The position numbers and the translations under genes are program-made. A DNA stretch of 64,000 bases, from the NCBI GenBank assembly GCA_037101405.1, contig AP017964.1, positions 558,001-622,000 of the forward strand. The letters are read 5' to 3'. This DNA is from Candidatus Megaera polyxenophila (GTDB taxonomy: Bacteria; Pseudomonadota; Alphaproteobacteria; Rickettsiales; Rickettsiaceae). This document shows, one piece after another, positions 8,752 to 17,912 of the stretch; the stretch's first letter is position 1; every line of letters begins with the position of its first letter. The notes below the pieces were generated by a model. It was given only the letters and a program-made list of their open reading frames with translations, searched no databases and had not been told where the DNA came from.

Positions 8752-10251
8752 TTATTTTTCACCAGTTGTAAGTTTCTGATACTCTTTGCTTAATCCTTGG
8801 ACAGCAAATATCCATAGGATCACTATGACAAAAAATACACCGGCAAAATAAGGAGTTGCCTCAGCAAACGTATATGTCGGTAACAGAATAAAGAAAGTTG
8901 ACTGGATTATGCCACCACCAGATTTCCCAAATCTACCACCTATTACATCCACGGCCGCTTTACCCTTGGTTTTCATTTCGTCATCAAGAGGTATATAAGC
9001 CATTTCTTTTGTCGAATCAAATAATGAATATTTTGTTGCCTTACTAAGCACATTCTGTGCTGTGCCAATAATCACGGCAAGAGCTAGAGGACCTGTACCA
9101 AAAAAGGCTGCAAAATATAAGCCTATGGTTTGATCAAATATAATAAAAGAGAAAAAACCAATTCCGGTAACAAGGATCATTAGAGGAGTAAATATAGCCG
9201 CTGTTGCCCAAGATACCCTCCTTAAAATGTTACTACCTACAAGCATAAAGATAATAGCTGCAACACCTTGGTATGCTTGGAAATTACCCATAAACATGGT
9301 ATATGCTTCTTTTGTAGGGTATAATTCTCTAAGTTTAGCTTTCCACACGCCTTCAACTAAATTGATAGATATACCATAAGCTAGGATTAAAGTTACAAGA
9401 AGCCCTAGATATTTTGAAGTAAATATCATTTTAAAGCTTTCACCTAGTGATAACTTTGTTTTTTTCTTCTTAGGTTTACCAGCCGCTTCTCCTGAATCAT
9501 AAAGGCGCGGATCGGTAAGTACATTTTTATTCATCCAGAAATAGAAAAACATAACAAGGATGTTACTAAAAATCACAATACATATTACAGGAATAAAACG
9601 ATGTTCCTCTGCAACTATATTGATCTCTGAGCTAAGCAGATAACCAAGAGTAGCAGCAACTAAAGGCAAGGAAAAATTACCGAGCAACCCAAACATTGAG
9701 TAAAATCTTTTTGCTTCACTTGTTTTTGTAATCTGATTTGCAAATTGCCAGAATAACAAGCTAAGCATCATACTACCGTATAACTCAGATATAGCATAAA
9801 AGGAAGCTATACTCCACTGCCCACAAATACGGATAAACCACTTAAGATTAGGATATTCTATTACTAATCCTTCAATAGTTTGGTGATTTGGATGAAAAAA
9901 TTCTGGGTATGGATACAAAACGAACGCAAAAAATACTAAATATAACGAAAAGAACCATGCAATAGTATAAAATACCTTTTGCGGACTCATTATGTTACAG
10001 AGCTTGGCATAAACCACCATCATGATAACCGCTGACGGCAGAACTACATAAGTTTTTAGAAAGCTTATTGCTTCTGGACCTATTCCAGTTACAACAAAAC
10101 CGTCTTTTATTGAGCGAAGAGTAGAATAATTAAAAAGAATACAGAACATCATCGCTGCCATCGGCAGAAATTTTTTATTCTCATGCCATTCAATAGGCCA
10201 AAACACTCTTCTTAATTCTGCGGTAAAGCTAGATTTTTGTGAATTTTCCAT
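8752..10251 (-). CDS. tlcA: ATP/ADP translocase, Tlc1 type
   Basis: A 499-residue, roughly 12-helix nucleotide transporter of the Tlc/NTT family, found in Rickettsiales, Chlamydiae and plastids. It swaps host ATP for bacterial ADP across the inner membrane, the hallmark of energy parasites. Motifs such as [62 protein letters not shown] and [19 protein letters not shown] follow Rickettsia Tlc1 almost step by step. That makes it Tlc1 rather than one of the paralogues that carry other nucleotides. Full length for the family. It has its own terminator (8683-8722) and lies downstream of prmA on the same strand, with an 80-base gap. Confidence 0.95.
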   Translation of the reverse strand: MENSQKSSFTAELRRVFWPIEWHENKKFLPMAAMMFCILFNYSTLRSIKDGFVVTGIGPEAISFLKTYVVLPSAVIMMVVYAKLCNIMSPQKVFYTIAWFFSLYLVFFAFVLYPYPEFFHPNHQTIEGLVIEYPNLKWFIRICGQWSIASFYAISELYGSMMLSLLFWQFANQITKTSEAKRFYSMFGLLGNFSLPLVAATLGYLLSSEINIVAEEHRFIPVICIVIFSNILVMFFYFWMNKNVLTDPRLYDSGEAAGKPKKKKTKLSLGESFKMIFTSKYLGLLVTLILAYGISINLVEGVWKAKLRELYPTKEAYTMFMGNFQAYQGVAAIIFMLVGSNILRRVSWATAAIFTPLMILVTGIGFFSFIIFDQTIGLYFAAFFGTGPLALAVIIGTAQNVLSKATKYSLFDSTKEMAYIPLDDEMKTKGKAAVDVIGGRFGKSGGGIIQSTFFILLPTYTFAEATPYFAGVFFVIVILWIFAVQGLSKEYQKLTTGEK

Positions 10252-10330
10252 AATTAATATTAACGTTTTTAGTTAGACATAACTTTGGCCGCATAATATA
10301 TAAACTTCCTTAAAAAGTCAAGGATAAATA

Positions 10331-11251
10331 TTAATCATTTTTTACCTTTGCTAAAATTGTAATCCAACCTTTTTTATCAAAAATTTTTTGAACTTCTACG
10401 CTGTTTTTTACATAAGAGTCGATTACTTCATCTGTTTGGTAATCTAAAAACCCGGAAATAATTAATTTCCCATTTTTGCTTAACAAAGAGCATATTGAAG
10501 GAGCTAATGTGATTAGCGGCGCAGCCAAAATATTACTAACTATCAAATCAAATTGTTTATTTCCTATGCTCGGAATCATCAAATTTTCAGAAGAATTGCG
10601 ATAAAAACAAACCTTAGAACTATTAAATTGCTTATTAATTTCTGCTACTTCAATTGCTATTTCTTCAGTATCACAGGCCAAAACCGTTGCTTGTGGCCAT
10701 ATTTTCTCAGCGGCAAAACTTAATATTCCACTTCCAGTCCCAATATCATAAATTGCTTTAAAATCAAAATCTGACAATCCTTCCATAGCTTCTAAACATC
10801 CAGCAGTTGTTGGGTGATCCCCGGTACCAAAAGCCCTGGACGCTTCAAGAATAATCGGAATCGACTCAGTAGGACACTGGTTTAGCTGATGCAAGGCAGT
10901 TATAAAAAACTTACCAATACGATTTGGCACTAGCTGTTTCTGGTATTCAGAAACCCAATCTTTATCTTCTATAGTTGCAAAATTTATGTCTCCTATAATC
11001 TCTAGATTGTTTTGGACAGAAAAGTTTTGCAGTTTCTTAGCAAAAGATTGTTTGTGTAATTTTTTATCAAAGTAAACCTCCACATACCATATATCGTCAT
11101 CAGCTGCTTCAATTGTTTTAGATTCCACTTCAAATGTACTAACACCTAAAATATCTTCTGGAAAAAATTTTTCGAAAGATTCTAAATACTTATATAGTGT
11201 ACTAAAGTACACTATATAAGTGATTTTCGGTTGACTAAAAGGATTATCCAT
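10331..11251 (-). CDS. prmA: Ribosomal protein L11 methyltransferase PrmA
   Basis: 306 residues, the expected length. An N-terminal substrate-recognition domain (1-100) leads to the conserved FGTGDHPTT (residues 141-149) and the SAM-binding motif DIGTGSG (169-175), followed by an acidic SAM contact in LACDTEE. The segment FDLIVSNILAAPL (NxL(A)xPL motif) is the catalytic signature of PrmA. It trimethylates lysines and the N-terminus of ribosomal protein L11 in the cytosol. Codons 11-21 contain a perfect 15-bp inverted repeat, listed separately. The gene sits upstream of tlc and is divergent from the small exported protein at 11344. Confidence 0.93.
   Translation of the reverse strand: MDNPFSQPKITYIVYFSTLYKYLESFEKFFPEDILGVSTFEVESKTIEAADDDIWYVEVYFDKKLHKQSFAKKLQNFSVQNNLEIIGDINFATIEDKDWVSEYQKQLVPNRIGKFFITALHQLNQCPTESIPIILEASRAFGTGDHPTTAGCLEAMEGLSDFDFKAIYDIGTGSGILSFAAEKIWPQATVLACDTEEIAIEVAEINKQFNSSKVCFYRNSSENLMIPSIGNKQFDLIVSNILAAPLITLAPSICSLLSKNGKLIISGFLDYQTDEVIDSYVKNSVEVQKIFDKKGWITILAKVKND
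11189..11220. repeat. Perfect 15-bp inverted repeat inside the 5' end of prmA
   Basis: Positions 11189-11203 (CTTATATAGTGTACT) recur in inverse at 11206-11220 with only two bases between, so the prmA message would fold into a 15-pair hairpin from nucleotide 32 to 63 of the coding region. It encodes residues TYIVYFSTLYK without breaking the frame. Such a perfect palindrome in coding DNA is unlikely to be chance and may affect translation or bind a dimeric protein. Confidence 0.85.
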
Positions 11252-11343
11252 GATTTATATTCGAAAATAATTAACGCTATGAACTTTATAATTAGCAATA
11301 ATTACCGTATTATTCAATAACTTAAATATTTAGGAGTGTTCAC

Positions 11344-11802
11344 ATGAGAAGTTTTAAAATTGCTGCTATTTCATTAATTACCATGATAACAACAACTGCT
11401 TTTGCCACAGGAGAAAAACAGCCACCTCAACCTTCAAATCAATCAACTGGCCAAGTGCAAACAACAGCTCCTAAACCAGCAGAAAATACTTTTAAACCTA
11501 TAACTTCTCAAGTTCAAACCCAAAATTCTAGTACTATTAAGGAGCCCGCTGAATTTCAAAAAGTTGTAGACGAGTATAAAAGTTATGTAGCTAAAATTCC
11601 TGCGGAAGTTCGTGAGGAAATCATCACTTATCGAAAAGAAATAGCCAAAATCAATAAAGAAAAAAGGTTATTATACAGACAACTATCTCAGGAAGCTCAG
11701 AATTATTTAAAAACAGAACAAGATTACAAAAAAAGGCTTCCCCTAAATAGAAAATCTTTAATAAATGTGGAAACAATCGGTGAAAAAAATAATAAAAAAT
11801 AA
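11344..11802 (+). CDS. Small exported protein of unknown function
   Basis: 152 residues with a clear signal peptide (MRSFKIAAISLITMITTTAFA, cleavage near residue 21). A Pro/Thr/Gln-rich disordered stretch follows to about residue 65, then a charged helical domain that begins EFQKVVDEYKSYVAKIPAEVREEIITYRKEIAKINKEKR (given here in outline only: alternating Glu/Lys helices with a Tyr-rich segment LLYRQLSQEAQNYLK). I do not recognise the family. The helical part could be a coiled-coil or a periplasmic chaperone-like domain. It has a good ribosome site (TTAGGAGTG before ATG) and is divergent from prmA. No operon partner is visible. Confidence 0.65.
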   Translation: MRSFKIAAISLITMITTTAFATGEKQPPQPSNQSTGQVQTTAPKPAENTFKPITSQVQTQNSSTIKEPAEFQKVVDEYKSYVAKIPAEVREEIITYRKEIAKINKEKRLLYRQLSQEAQNYLKTEQDYKKRLPLNRKSLINVETIGEKNNKK

Positions 11803-11971
11803 TAGGAGTACGATATCAATTTGGTAATATGGTTAACTGTCAAATTCAAGGCACTTTAATTAAAAACGAAGAAATACACAATAATAATTTCTGCAGAGGT
11901 ACTTAGTATTTTGTCCATAACATAACTAAAAACCAGTTATAGTTTGTTGGTTTATAAATTATTACTATTTG

Positions 11972-12004
11972 GGAAGCTTTAAGCTAAACCAACTTAAAGC
12001 TTCC
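11972..12004. repeat. 12-bp perfect inverted repeat in a long gap
   Basis: GGAAGCTTTAAG at 11972-11983 pairs with CTTAAAGCTTCC at 11993-12004 across a nine-base loop. It lies in the 764-base gap between the exported protein and the hydrolase at 12567, about 170 bases after the former's stop. It may be a terminator for that gene, but no good T-run follows. Apart from this and the small reverse ORF below I see nothing in the gap. Confidence 0.5.
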
Positions 12005-12132
12005 ACGTTATATTATTGTGATTACATGCTAAAAATTAGCCAATATTATAACGATTATATCATTAATATATACTTCTCTTTCCACTGAACTTTACCAGGA
12101 AGCCTAAAAAAGAACTCCCTATTTAAATACGT

Positions 12133-12303
12133 TTATTCAATTGTTCTATGAACTCTCATACAGTCACTTTCGTTGAATACATTATCTAAATCTTTTTCTA
12201 CAGCCGAGAGAGAACCTTTAGGATACAAATACTCGATTATTTTATCTATAAACATTAATATTATAACCGATAAAACCGCTAAAAATGTTACTACAAATGC
12301 CAT
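12133..12303 (-). CDS. Possible 56-residue single-span membrane protein
   Basis: The minus strand holds an ATG at 12303 and a stop at 12133. The product has a hydrophobic segment (AFVVTFLAVLSVIILMFI, residues 2-19) at the extreme N-terminus. A soluble tail follows that starts DKIIEYLYPKG and contains a charged stretch AVEKDLDNVF. This is the layout of a small inner-membrane protein, and the composition does not look random for AT-rich noncoding DNA. The ribosome site is weak (GGTTAGAG about 8 bases before ATG). It fills an otherwise empty 764-base gap. I do not recognise it; an accidental ORF remains possible. Confidence 0.45.
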   Translation of the reverse strand: MAFVVTFLAVLSVIILMFIDKIIEYLYPKGSLSAVEKDLDNVFNESDCMRVHRTIE

Positions 12304-12566
12304 AATTTATCTCTAACCTTATTTAATAACAAAGCGACTTTTCAACATTAAAATATTTAGCACTTTGCCATAAATTTATTTTATCCCTGTTGTATTAACA
12401 AAAAGTAAATTACTATTTTCATTCTCAAGAATTTTTTAAAAATTGTAAATGTGCCTGTAGTAACATCCAAAAAGGTTGACAAAATTAAATCATTTATATA
12501 GAAACACGCTATTAAATTTAGAAATATTTTTTCATAAAATCACTACATTAAAATGGATTTTAGTCT

Positions 12567-13322
12567 GTGAGTCTTAGATTAACTTTTACTGGGTCATTAG
12601 GATATAAACTGGCTGCAAGACTTGAGCTTCCTCATACTCCAAAAGCTTATGTATTATTTGCACATTATTTTACTGGTAATAAGGATATTACTGCCCTTAG
12701 TAGAATTGCACGGGCTCTTCATGAAGCAGAAATTGCTCTATTCCGATTCGATTATACTGGGCTTGGAGCAAGTGAAGGGGATTTTGCTAATACTAACTTT
12801 TCCTCAAATGTAAATGACTTAATAGCTGCAGCTGATTTTATGCGCAAAAACTTTGAAGCCCCACAAATTTTGGTAGGTCATAGCCTTGGTGGCACAGCAG
12901 CACTAGCAGCTGCTTCTAGTATTCCGGAAATCAGAGCTGTAGCAACAATTGGGTCGCCTTGCAATACTGTTCACGTTAAGAATAACTTTGCAGAACACCT
13001 CGACGAAATAAACGAAAAGGGGCAAGCAGAAGTAGTCTTAGGAGGCAGGAAATTTAATATCAAAAAGCAATTCTTAGATGATATTGCAAATCAGGATATG
13101 CCTACCAAGATAGCTAATCTGAAAAAAGCACTACTGGTTATGCACTCTCCTATTGACAAAATAGTAGGAATCGAAAATGCCCAAAAAATTTATGAATATG
13201 CCAAACACCCAAAAAGCTTTATCTCCCTTGATAAAGCAGACCACTTACTTATCGATTCTCCTACAGATAGTAAATATGTAGCTAGCGTTTTAGCAACTTG
13301 GGCTAGTAGATACCTACAATAA
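12567..13322 (+). CDS. Alpha/beta hydrolase
   Basis: 251 residues, starting at GTG: the nearby in-frame ATG possibility at 12553 runs into a stop at once. The fold shows the oxyanion strand [13 protein letters not shown], the turn [13 protein letters not shown], and the nucleophile elbow [10 protein letters not shown] (Ser near residue 106). The catalytic acid is in [13 protein letters not shown] and the His in LDKADHLL. It resembles the hydrolase half of alpha/beta hydrolase-OsmC fusion proteins, but no OsmC domain follows. The substrate is unknown, probably a small ester or thioester in the cytosol. The gene stands alone. Confidence 0.82.
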   Translation: MSLRLTFTGSLGYKLAARLELPHTPKAYVLFAHYFTGNKDITALSRIARALHEAEIALFRFDYTGLGASEGDFANTNFSSNVNDLIAAADFMRKNFEAPQILVGHSLGGTAALAAASSIPEIRAVATIGSPCNTVHVKNNFAEHLDEINEKGQAEVVLGGRKFNIKKQFLDDIANQDMPTKIANLKKALLVMHSPIDKIVGIENAQKIYEYAKHPKSFISLDKADHLLIDSPTDSKYVASVLATWASRYLQ

Positions 13323-13478
13323 CCTTTATAATTATTTTTATAGTTTTACCTGGATTTCCCCGTTTGTAGCTTTTATTAATTAAAAAACCGCTTGATCAAA
13401 AGCATAATCATTATTATGATGTGAAAAAATTTGTAAAAATAAAAACTTAACTTACTGATTAACTAAATAAATAATAAT

Positions 13479-13721
13479 ATGAAACAAATATTATGCGCTA
13501 TCATGGCAATTTTTCTATTATCTTCTTGTAAAAACGCAAAAAAAACTCTTGGGTTAACTGAAAATATACCAGATGAACTTCAGGTAACAAAAGCAAAACC
13601 TCTTGAAGTACCACCGCATTTCAACTCCTCAAAAACTGTTAAAACAGATGCACAAAAACAACCTAAGGGTAACCTTACGCCAGCTGAAAAAGCAGTAATT
13701 CAGGAAATAGATAAAGAGTAA
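13479..13721 (+). CDS. Short BamF-like (DUF3035) lipoprotein
   Basis: 80 residues. The signal peptide ends in a lipobox LLSSC, so the lipidated Cys is residue 17. After a short stretch comes the motif LGLTENIPDELQVTKAKPL then EVPPHF, which matches the conserved core of DUF3035/BamF lipoproteins of alphaproteobacteria (pattern PDEF-x-V-x-x-x-PL-x-x-PP-F). BamF is an accessory lipoprotein of the BAM complex in Caulobacter. This copy is short and lacks most of the C-terminal tail, ending shortly after a Pro/Lys linker. With bamB in the same window, an outer-membrane assembly role is reasonable but inferred. Confidence 0.6.
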   Translation: MKQILCAIMAIFLLSSCKNAKKTLGLTENIPDELQVTKAKPLEVPPHFNSSKTVKTDAQKQPKGNLTPAEKAVIQEIDKE

Positions 13722-13881
13722 CAAAAAATTCTCATATAAAAATAAAGCAGTTTTTCTTAAGAAAAAGCATGTTCTAATATTCGCAAAGATATTTTTTGCC
13801 CCTTTTAGCGAAGTAATTACTGCTAACTAATTAGTATTATATTATTTAGCTGAATATTGAAAAACGTATATAAGCCAATAT

Positions 13882-13966
13882 TGGTGCGGTCGAGAAGATT
13901 TGAACTTCCACTCCTTATCAGAACAGCGACCTCAACGCTGCGCGTCTACCATTTCGCCACGACCGC
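13882..13966 (-). tRNA. tRNA-Leu(GAG)
   Basis: An 85-base minus-strand tRNA with CCA encoded. The acceptor stem GCGGTCG pairs with CGACCGC, the D arm is GTGGCGAAATGGTAGAC, and the anticodon loop TTGAGGT gives anticodon GAG. A long variable arm (class II) follows, then the T arm GAAGTTCAAATCTTC. All are right for leucine. A promoter stands upstream: TTGATT (14004-14009) and TTATAA (13982-13987) with a 16-base spacer. The rest of the gap 13722-14101 shows nothing else. Confidence 0.95.
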
Positions 13967-13981
13967 AAAAACTCAACTGCT

Positions 13982-14009
13982 TTATAACAAAAAACTTCCT
14001 ATAAATCAA
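13982..14009 (-). promoter_or_regulatory. Promoter of tRNA-Leu
   Basis: On the minus strand, a -35 box TTGATT and a -10 box TTATAA are separated by 16 bases, and the tRNA begins about 15 bases after the -10 box. This fits a sigma-70 promoter by spacing and sequence. Confidence 0.6.
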
Positions 14010-14101
14010 CCCACAAATTCATGTTGGAAAGCCACAAACTGACATAACTGGCCTATAACTACTTCGTAACACAAGCTGTTATAGGTCGATTAATACAGCA
14101 A

Positions 14102-14530
14102 TCAACTCATTGTTCTAACAAGTTCAGTTATTTTTTTGCGGCTTTGAGAATTTTTAATTTCACTAAAAGCTTTAATTAATGTGATAATTTCCTTTTCTGA
14201 TATAGGATTCTTATCATCAACAGTATATTTTTCACTATCTTCAGCAAAAACATTACTGACTACGTTATTAGAATCATTCTGTTCAAAAAAGTAACTTACA
14301 GGTACTTTTAAGAATTTAGCAAAAGTAAATAATTTACCACTAGAAATACGATTTGAAGCTTTTTCATATTTTTGTACTTGTTGAATACTGACATCAACTG
14401 CAGCACCCAGATCCTGTTGGCTAAGACCCAGCATTATCCTTCTTGTTTTTAAACGCTTACTGACCAGACGGTCTACGTCATCTGCCCTTCCCTTACTTTC
14501 TTTTTTGTAATTACTATTATTGTCTGACAT
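14102..14530 (-). CDS. XRE-family helix-turn-helix regulator
   Basis: 142 residues. The N-terminal half has a Cro/CI-type HTH: VSKRLKTRRIMLGLSQQDLGAAV then SIQQVQKYEKASNRIS, ending with KLFTFAKFLKVPVSYFFE (about residues 22-83). The C-terminal half is charged and ends in a helix ITLIKAFSEIKNSQSRKKITELV. This is the common alphaproteobacterial arrangement of a short regulator with a small C-terminal oligomerisation helix. It lies between tRNA-Leu and lnt, both on the same strand, with no clear operon. Targets are unknown. No toxin gene is next to it, so it is not obviously an antitoxin. Confidence 0.85.
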   Translation of the reverse strand: MSDNNSNYKKESKGRADDVDRLVSKRLKTRRIMLGLSQQDLGAAVDVSIQQVQKYEKASNRISSGKLFTFAKFLKVPVSYFFEQNDSNNVVSNVFAEDSEKYTVDDKNPISEKEIITLIKAFSEIKNSQSRKKITELVRTMS

Positions 14531-14644
14531 TTTTTGATAAACACCTTAAAAATTAAAACCAACTATTGCGCCAACTCTTTGACACATTAAGAAAAAATAA
14601 CCATGAATTAAGTTAAGCATCTTCAATAATTCTCAGCAATTGGT

Positions 14645-16189
14645 TTAATGATTTTTAGTAAAGAAATAAATGCAGAATTTAACAAATAATTGCAATATTA
14701 ACACGCATAACACCTCTAATAGCATTAGAGAAGGCTCATATTTTGAAAAAAACGTCTCACTAGGCAATTTTTTTGGCACATAATTATCTAATACCGTTAC
14801 CTGATTTAACTCCGTTTTTGATAAAATTCTACCTACTGGATCAATAAATGCACTTATACCATTATTTGCCACGCGGAGCATTGGCAAACCGTTTTCAATA
14901 GCACGCATTCTGCTGATTTCAAGATGTTGATAAGGACCCGAAGAATTACCAAACCAGGTATCGTTTGTTACATTAACAAGCACGTCAACAATTTGATTAG
15001 ACACTCTAACTTCATGAGGAAAAATTGCCTCATAACATATTAAAGGCCAAATAGCAAGATCAAATTTTTGTATAATTACAGATTTTCTTGTACCTTCCGT
15101 ATAGTCCATTAAACCGTAAGTGATTTTTTTTAAGGGTAAAATATTTTTAAATGGTATATATTCTCCAAAAGGAACTAAATGCGCTTTATGATATTCAAAT
15201 ATTTTGTCTGCATGACTATTTATGCCTATTAAGGAAGAGTATAACTCCAGTTCGCCATTTGTTTTATTATTATCACTTACCCCCCCTGTTAACAGGATTT
15301 GTTCATCATTTGAAAAAACAGACAAAATCGCCTGCATTACCGGTTTAATGTGATAAGGTACAGTCAAAGCTGCTTCCGACCAAATTATTAGATTTGGATT
15401 ACCCTCTTTCTTTGAAAGTTCAACATGTGTATCCAAATTCTGCCAGAACTCTTCTGCTTCCCATTTTGCAGTCTGAGGAATTGAGGGCTGCACAAGCCTT
15501 GCTGATATATTAGTATATTCGGTAGGATTCGCTTCTAATCTTAGATAACCATAAATTGCAATAAAAATTAATACAATTACACAAGTTATTATTCTTGTGT
15601 AAAAATCTTTTTTTTCAGTATTAGCTTTAGCCAAAAGAAAATTATACGGGCTAGAAGCAATATAAACTACAACAAAACTAAGACCAAATATACCAAAAAT
15701 ACTAGCGCCTTGTATTAATATAAGCCAATTTGAGAAAGCATAACCAATTAACGCCCAAGGTAATCCTGTAAATATCCAGGAAATTATCCATTCTATAAAA
15801 ACCCAAATACAACAAAAAAAGAAATGATAAATTTTACTATCTCGTAGTTGCCAGGAAATTAAGGCAATTATAGAAATAAAAACTGCCATAAAAGCAGGAA
15901 GACCAAATAAAGCAAAAGGAATCACCCACCAAAATTGATCTATGTAGACACTCAAGGCAAAGCTTATCCAATATAGGCTAGATAAATAGAAACCAAAACC
16001 AAATATATATGCAAATTTGATAGCTTCAAATCTGGTCTTTGAAATTTTAATTTGAGCGATTAGTAATGATATACAAAATATTCCAGGTAAAAAAAATACC
16101 GGTGCAAAGCATAACCCGCAAATTATTCCAGCAAACAAAGAAAGTAGCTTATTTGATAATGTCATTAAAGAATTTGTAGATTTATTCAT
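14645..16189 (-). CDS. lnt: Apolipoprotein N-acyltransferase
   Basis: 514 residues with an N-terminal bundle of about six membrane helices and a C-terminal nitrilase-like domain. The Glu-Lys-Cys triad is present: E272 in WSEAALTVPY, K335 in YHKAHLVPFGEYIPF, and C385 in PLICYEAIFPHEV. Lnt adds the third acyl chain to lipoproteins at the periplasmic face of the inner membrane. That is needed for transport to the outer membrane of lipoproteins such as BamB and the BamF-like protein in this window. Divergent from fabI, with a 56-base gap. Confidence 0.95.
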   Translation of the reverse strand: MNKSTNSLMTLSNKLLSLFAGIICGLCFAPVFFLPGIFCISLLIAQIKISKTRFEAIKFAYIFGFGFYLSSLYWISFALSVYIDQFWWVIPFALFGLPAFMAVFISIIALISWQLRDSKIYHFFFCCIWVFIEWIISWIFTGLPWALIGYAFSNWLILIQGASIFGIFGLSFVVVYIASSPYNFLLAKANTEKKDFYTRIITCVIVLIFIAIYGYLRLEANPTEYTNISARLVQPSIPQTAKWEAEEFWQNLDTHVELSKKEGNPNLIIWSEAALTVPYHIKPVMQAILSVFSNDEQILLTGGVSDNNKTNGELELYSSLIGINSHADKIFEYHKAHLVPFGEYIPFKNILPLKKITYGLMDYTEGTRKSVIIQKFDLAIWPLICYEAIFPHEVRVSNQIVDVLVNVTNDTWFGNSSGPYQHLEISRMRAIENGLPMLRVANNGISAFIDPVGRILSKTELNQVTVLDNYVPKKLPSETFFSKYEPSLMLLEVLCVLILQLFVKFCIYFFTKNH

Positions 16190-16245
16190 TTGAGTATATA
16201 AAATAGCATTTATTGCTGTTTTGAAAATAAAAAAAGAGGTTCTAA

Positions 16246-17043
16246 ATGAAAGAAGTTCAAACTGAATTATTAAAAGGTAAAAAAGGAATAATTACAGGTG
16301 TGGCTAATAATCTATCAATATCATGGGCAATAGCACAACTTGCGAAAGCTCATGGCGCGGAGATTGCCCTTACTTACCCGAGTGAAATTTTTCAGAAAAG
16401 GGTCGTATCGCTTGCAGAAGAAATTGATTGTAAATTCATTTTAGAATGTGATGTAACAAATGAGAAATCCATGGATGACCTATTTAAATCCGTTAAGGAC
16501 AAATGGGGGAAAGTTGATTTTCTGGTACATGCTATTGCGTTTTCCGATAAGGAAGAATTACGAGGCAGGTATATTGACACTTCATTAGCCAATTTCTTAA
16601 ATGCAATGAACATTTCTTGCTATTCTTTAACCGCCCTTGCTAAAAGAGTAGAACCTCTTATGTCTGACGGCGGTAGTATTATTACCCTTAGTTACTACGG
16701 GGCAGAAAAAGTTATACCGTACTATAATGTTATGGGACTTGCAAAAGCAGCTTTAGAGACAAGTGTAAAATATCTAGCTAATGATATGGGATCACATAAC
16801 ATCCGGGTAAATGCTATTTCAGCAGGGCCTATTAAAACTCTTGCTTCCAGTGCTATTGGCGATTTCAAAACAATGCTAAAAATACACGCTGATACTTCTC
16901 CTCTTAAAAGAAATACAACCCAGCAAGATGTTGCAGGTGCAGCACTTTACATGCTCAGCGACCTTAGTTCTGGGGTAACAGGTGAAATTCAATATGTTGA
17001 CTGCGGTTACAATATTATGGGAATGAGTTTTAACCAATTATAA
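16246..17043 (+). CDS. fabI: Enoyl-ACP reductase (NADH)
   Basis: 265 residues with the FabI version of the short-chain reductase fold. The cofactor motif is GVANNLSISWAIA (residues 18-30), and the catalytic residues are Tyr150, Tyr160 and Lys167 in SYYGAEKVIPYYNVMGLAK, with the 10-residue and 7-residue spacings of FabI. SAGPIKTLASSAI and the C-terminal MLSDLSSGVTGEIQYVDCGY are also typical. It performs the last reduction in each round of type II fatty acid synthesis. A ribosome site AAAGAGGTTC precedes the ATG. After it, 155 bases separate it from an IS1595 element. Confidence 0.95.
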   Translation: MKEVQTELLKGKKGIITGVANNLSISWAIAQLAKAHGAEIALTYPSEIFQKRVVSLAEEIDCKFILECDVTNEKSMDDLFKSVKDKWGKVDFLVHAIAFSDKEELRGRYIDTSLANFLNAMNISCYSLTALAKRVEPLMSDGGSIITLSYYGAEKVIPYYNVMGLAKAALETSVKYLANDMGSHNIRVNAISAGPIKTLASSAIGDFKTMLKIHADTSPLKRNTTQQDVAGAALYMLSDLSSGVTGEIQYVDCGYNIMGMSFNQL

Positions 17044-17196
17044 GGAAGTACTGCCAAAATATATTTACAAATAAAACGAGCTAGTAGGAGAACACCATGA
17101 TATTAGTAAGTGTGATATTATGTAATATTCACTAGCTTGAAAGTTAATTACGGGTGAATATATTAAAATCAATTTTTATTGAAAGATAAAATAGAA

Positions 17197-17221
17197 CGCA
17201 ATCATCCCTTGACATTCAATA
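17197..17221 (+). repeat. Left inverted repeat of the IS1595 element
   Basis: Begins CGCAATCATCCCTTGACATT and matches the right end in inverse over about 25 bases without a mismatch. The preceding eight bases AAATAGAA are the target duplication. Confidence 0.92.
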
Positions 17222-17270
17222 ATAGATTGTATATTACTGATATATTTGGTCAGTTTTATAATAATTTATT

Positions 17271-17912
17271 ATGTTGGAATTTTTTAAACAAGTTTCTAAT
17301 ACTATTGTCAGTGATTATATCAAAGATTGGCTGGACAGTAAAGCATTACCTTCTTTTGCTTTTATTTGCAGTAGTTTGGGGTACTATATGTTAACGCAAC
17401 AGTTTTTAGGTGCTATATTTTTATCTCTACCTCTCGTTTATTTAGTACATAAATGTAAGCAAAATTATAGTATTAAGGATAAATTATTGATAATTCCAGA
17501 ACCTAGATTAGAATTTCCAGATAATAATATACACAACATTCGAATTGCTATGTCAGTTTATAACTGTTCTACTCAGGTGATTAGTTGTTTTTTAGACCAA
17601 GAAAAGACAGTTATAATTGTTAATGGTCAGACACATCAAAAAGATGAAATAGATGTAATAAATAAATCATCAGTTTTACTTCCACCTTATTACCTTTCTA
17701 ATGCAGCGACAGGGATAATTAAAGTAAAAGATATAAACATAGCTAAATCTTTAAAAATTACAGCAACTATTGCTTTAAAATACGGTATTTTAAATAATGA
17801 AAAATATGAAGTTTATCATAAAGTACATATAGAAGGTATTTTAAATCGTTTAGAAAATGGAAGTCTCTCTATTCAATTCGTTAGAAAACCGCCTGTTGTA
17901 AAATCAAATTAA
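17271..17912 (+). CDS. IS1595 passenger gene, predicted membrane protein of unknown function
   Basis: 213 residues. It starts with an amphipathic helix (MLEFFKQVSNTIVSDYIKD), followed by two adjacent hydrophobic segments (about residues 29-57, ALPSFAFICSSLGYY then FLGAIFLSLPLVYLV). A beta-rich soluble domain follows, with several short strands around IRIAMSVYNCSTQVISCF and KTVIIVNGQTHQ. I do not recognise the family. It lies entirely inside the IS, starting 50 bases from the left end, and its last 32 bases overlap the 3' end of the transposase gene on the other strand. It therefore travels with the element. Some IS1595-family members are known to carry passengers, often of host origin. Whether it helps the host or the element is unknown. 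Confidence 0.7.
   Translation: MLEFFKQVSNTIVSDYIKDWLDSKALPSFAFICSSLGYYMLTQQFLGAIFLSLPLVYLVHKCKQNYSIKDKLLIIPEPRLEFPDNNIHNIRIAMSVYNCSTQVISCFLDQEKTVIIVNGQTHQKDEIDVINKSSVLLPPYYLSNAATGIIKVKDINIAKSLKITATIALKYGILNNEKYEVYHKVHIEGILNRLENGSLSIQFVRKPPVVKSN

Noticed and set aside
17097-17135. A 12-codon ORF with a good ribosome site (AGGAG) after fabI, inside a 7-bp inverted repeat
   Set aside because: Too short to support as a gene or leader peptide. No amino-acid bias, no attenuator and no downstream gene on that strand before the IS.
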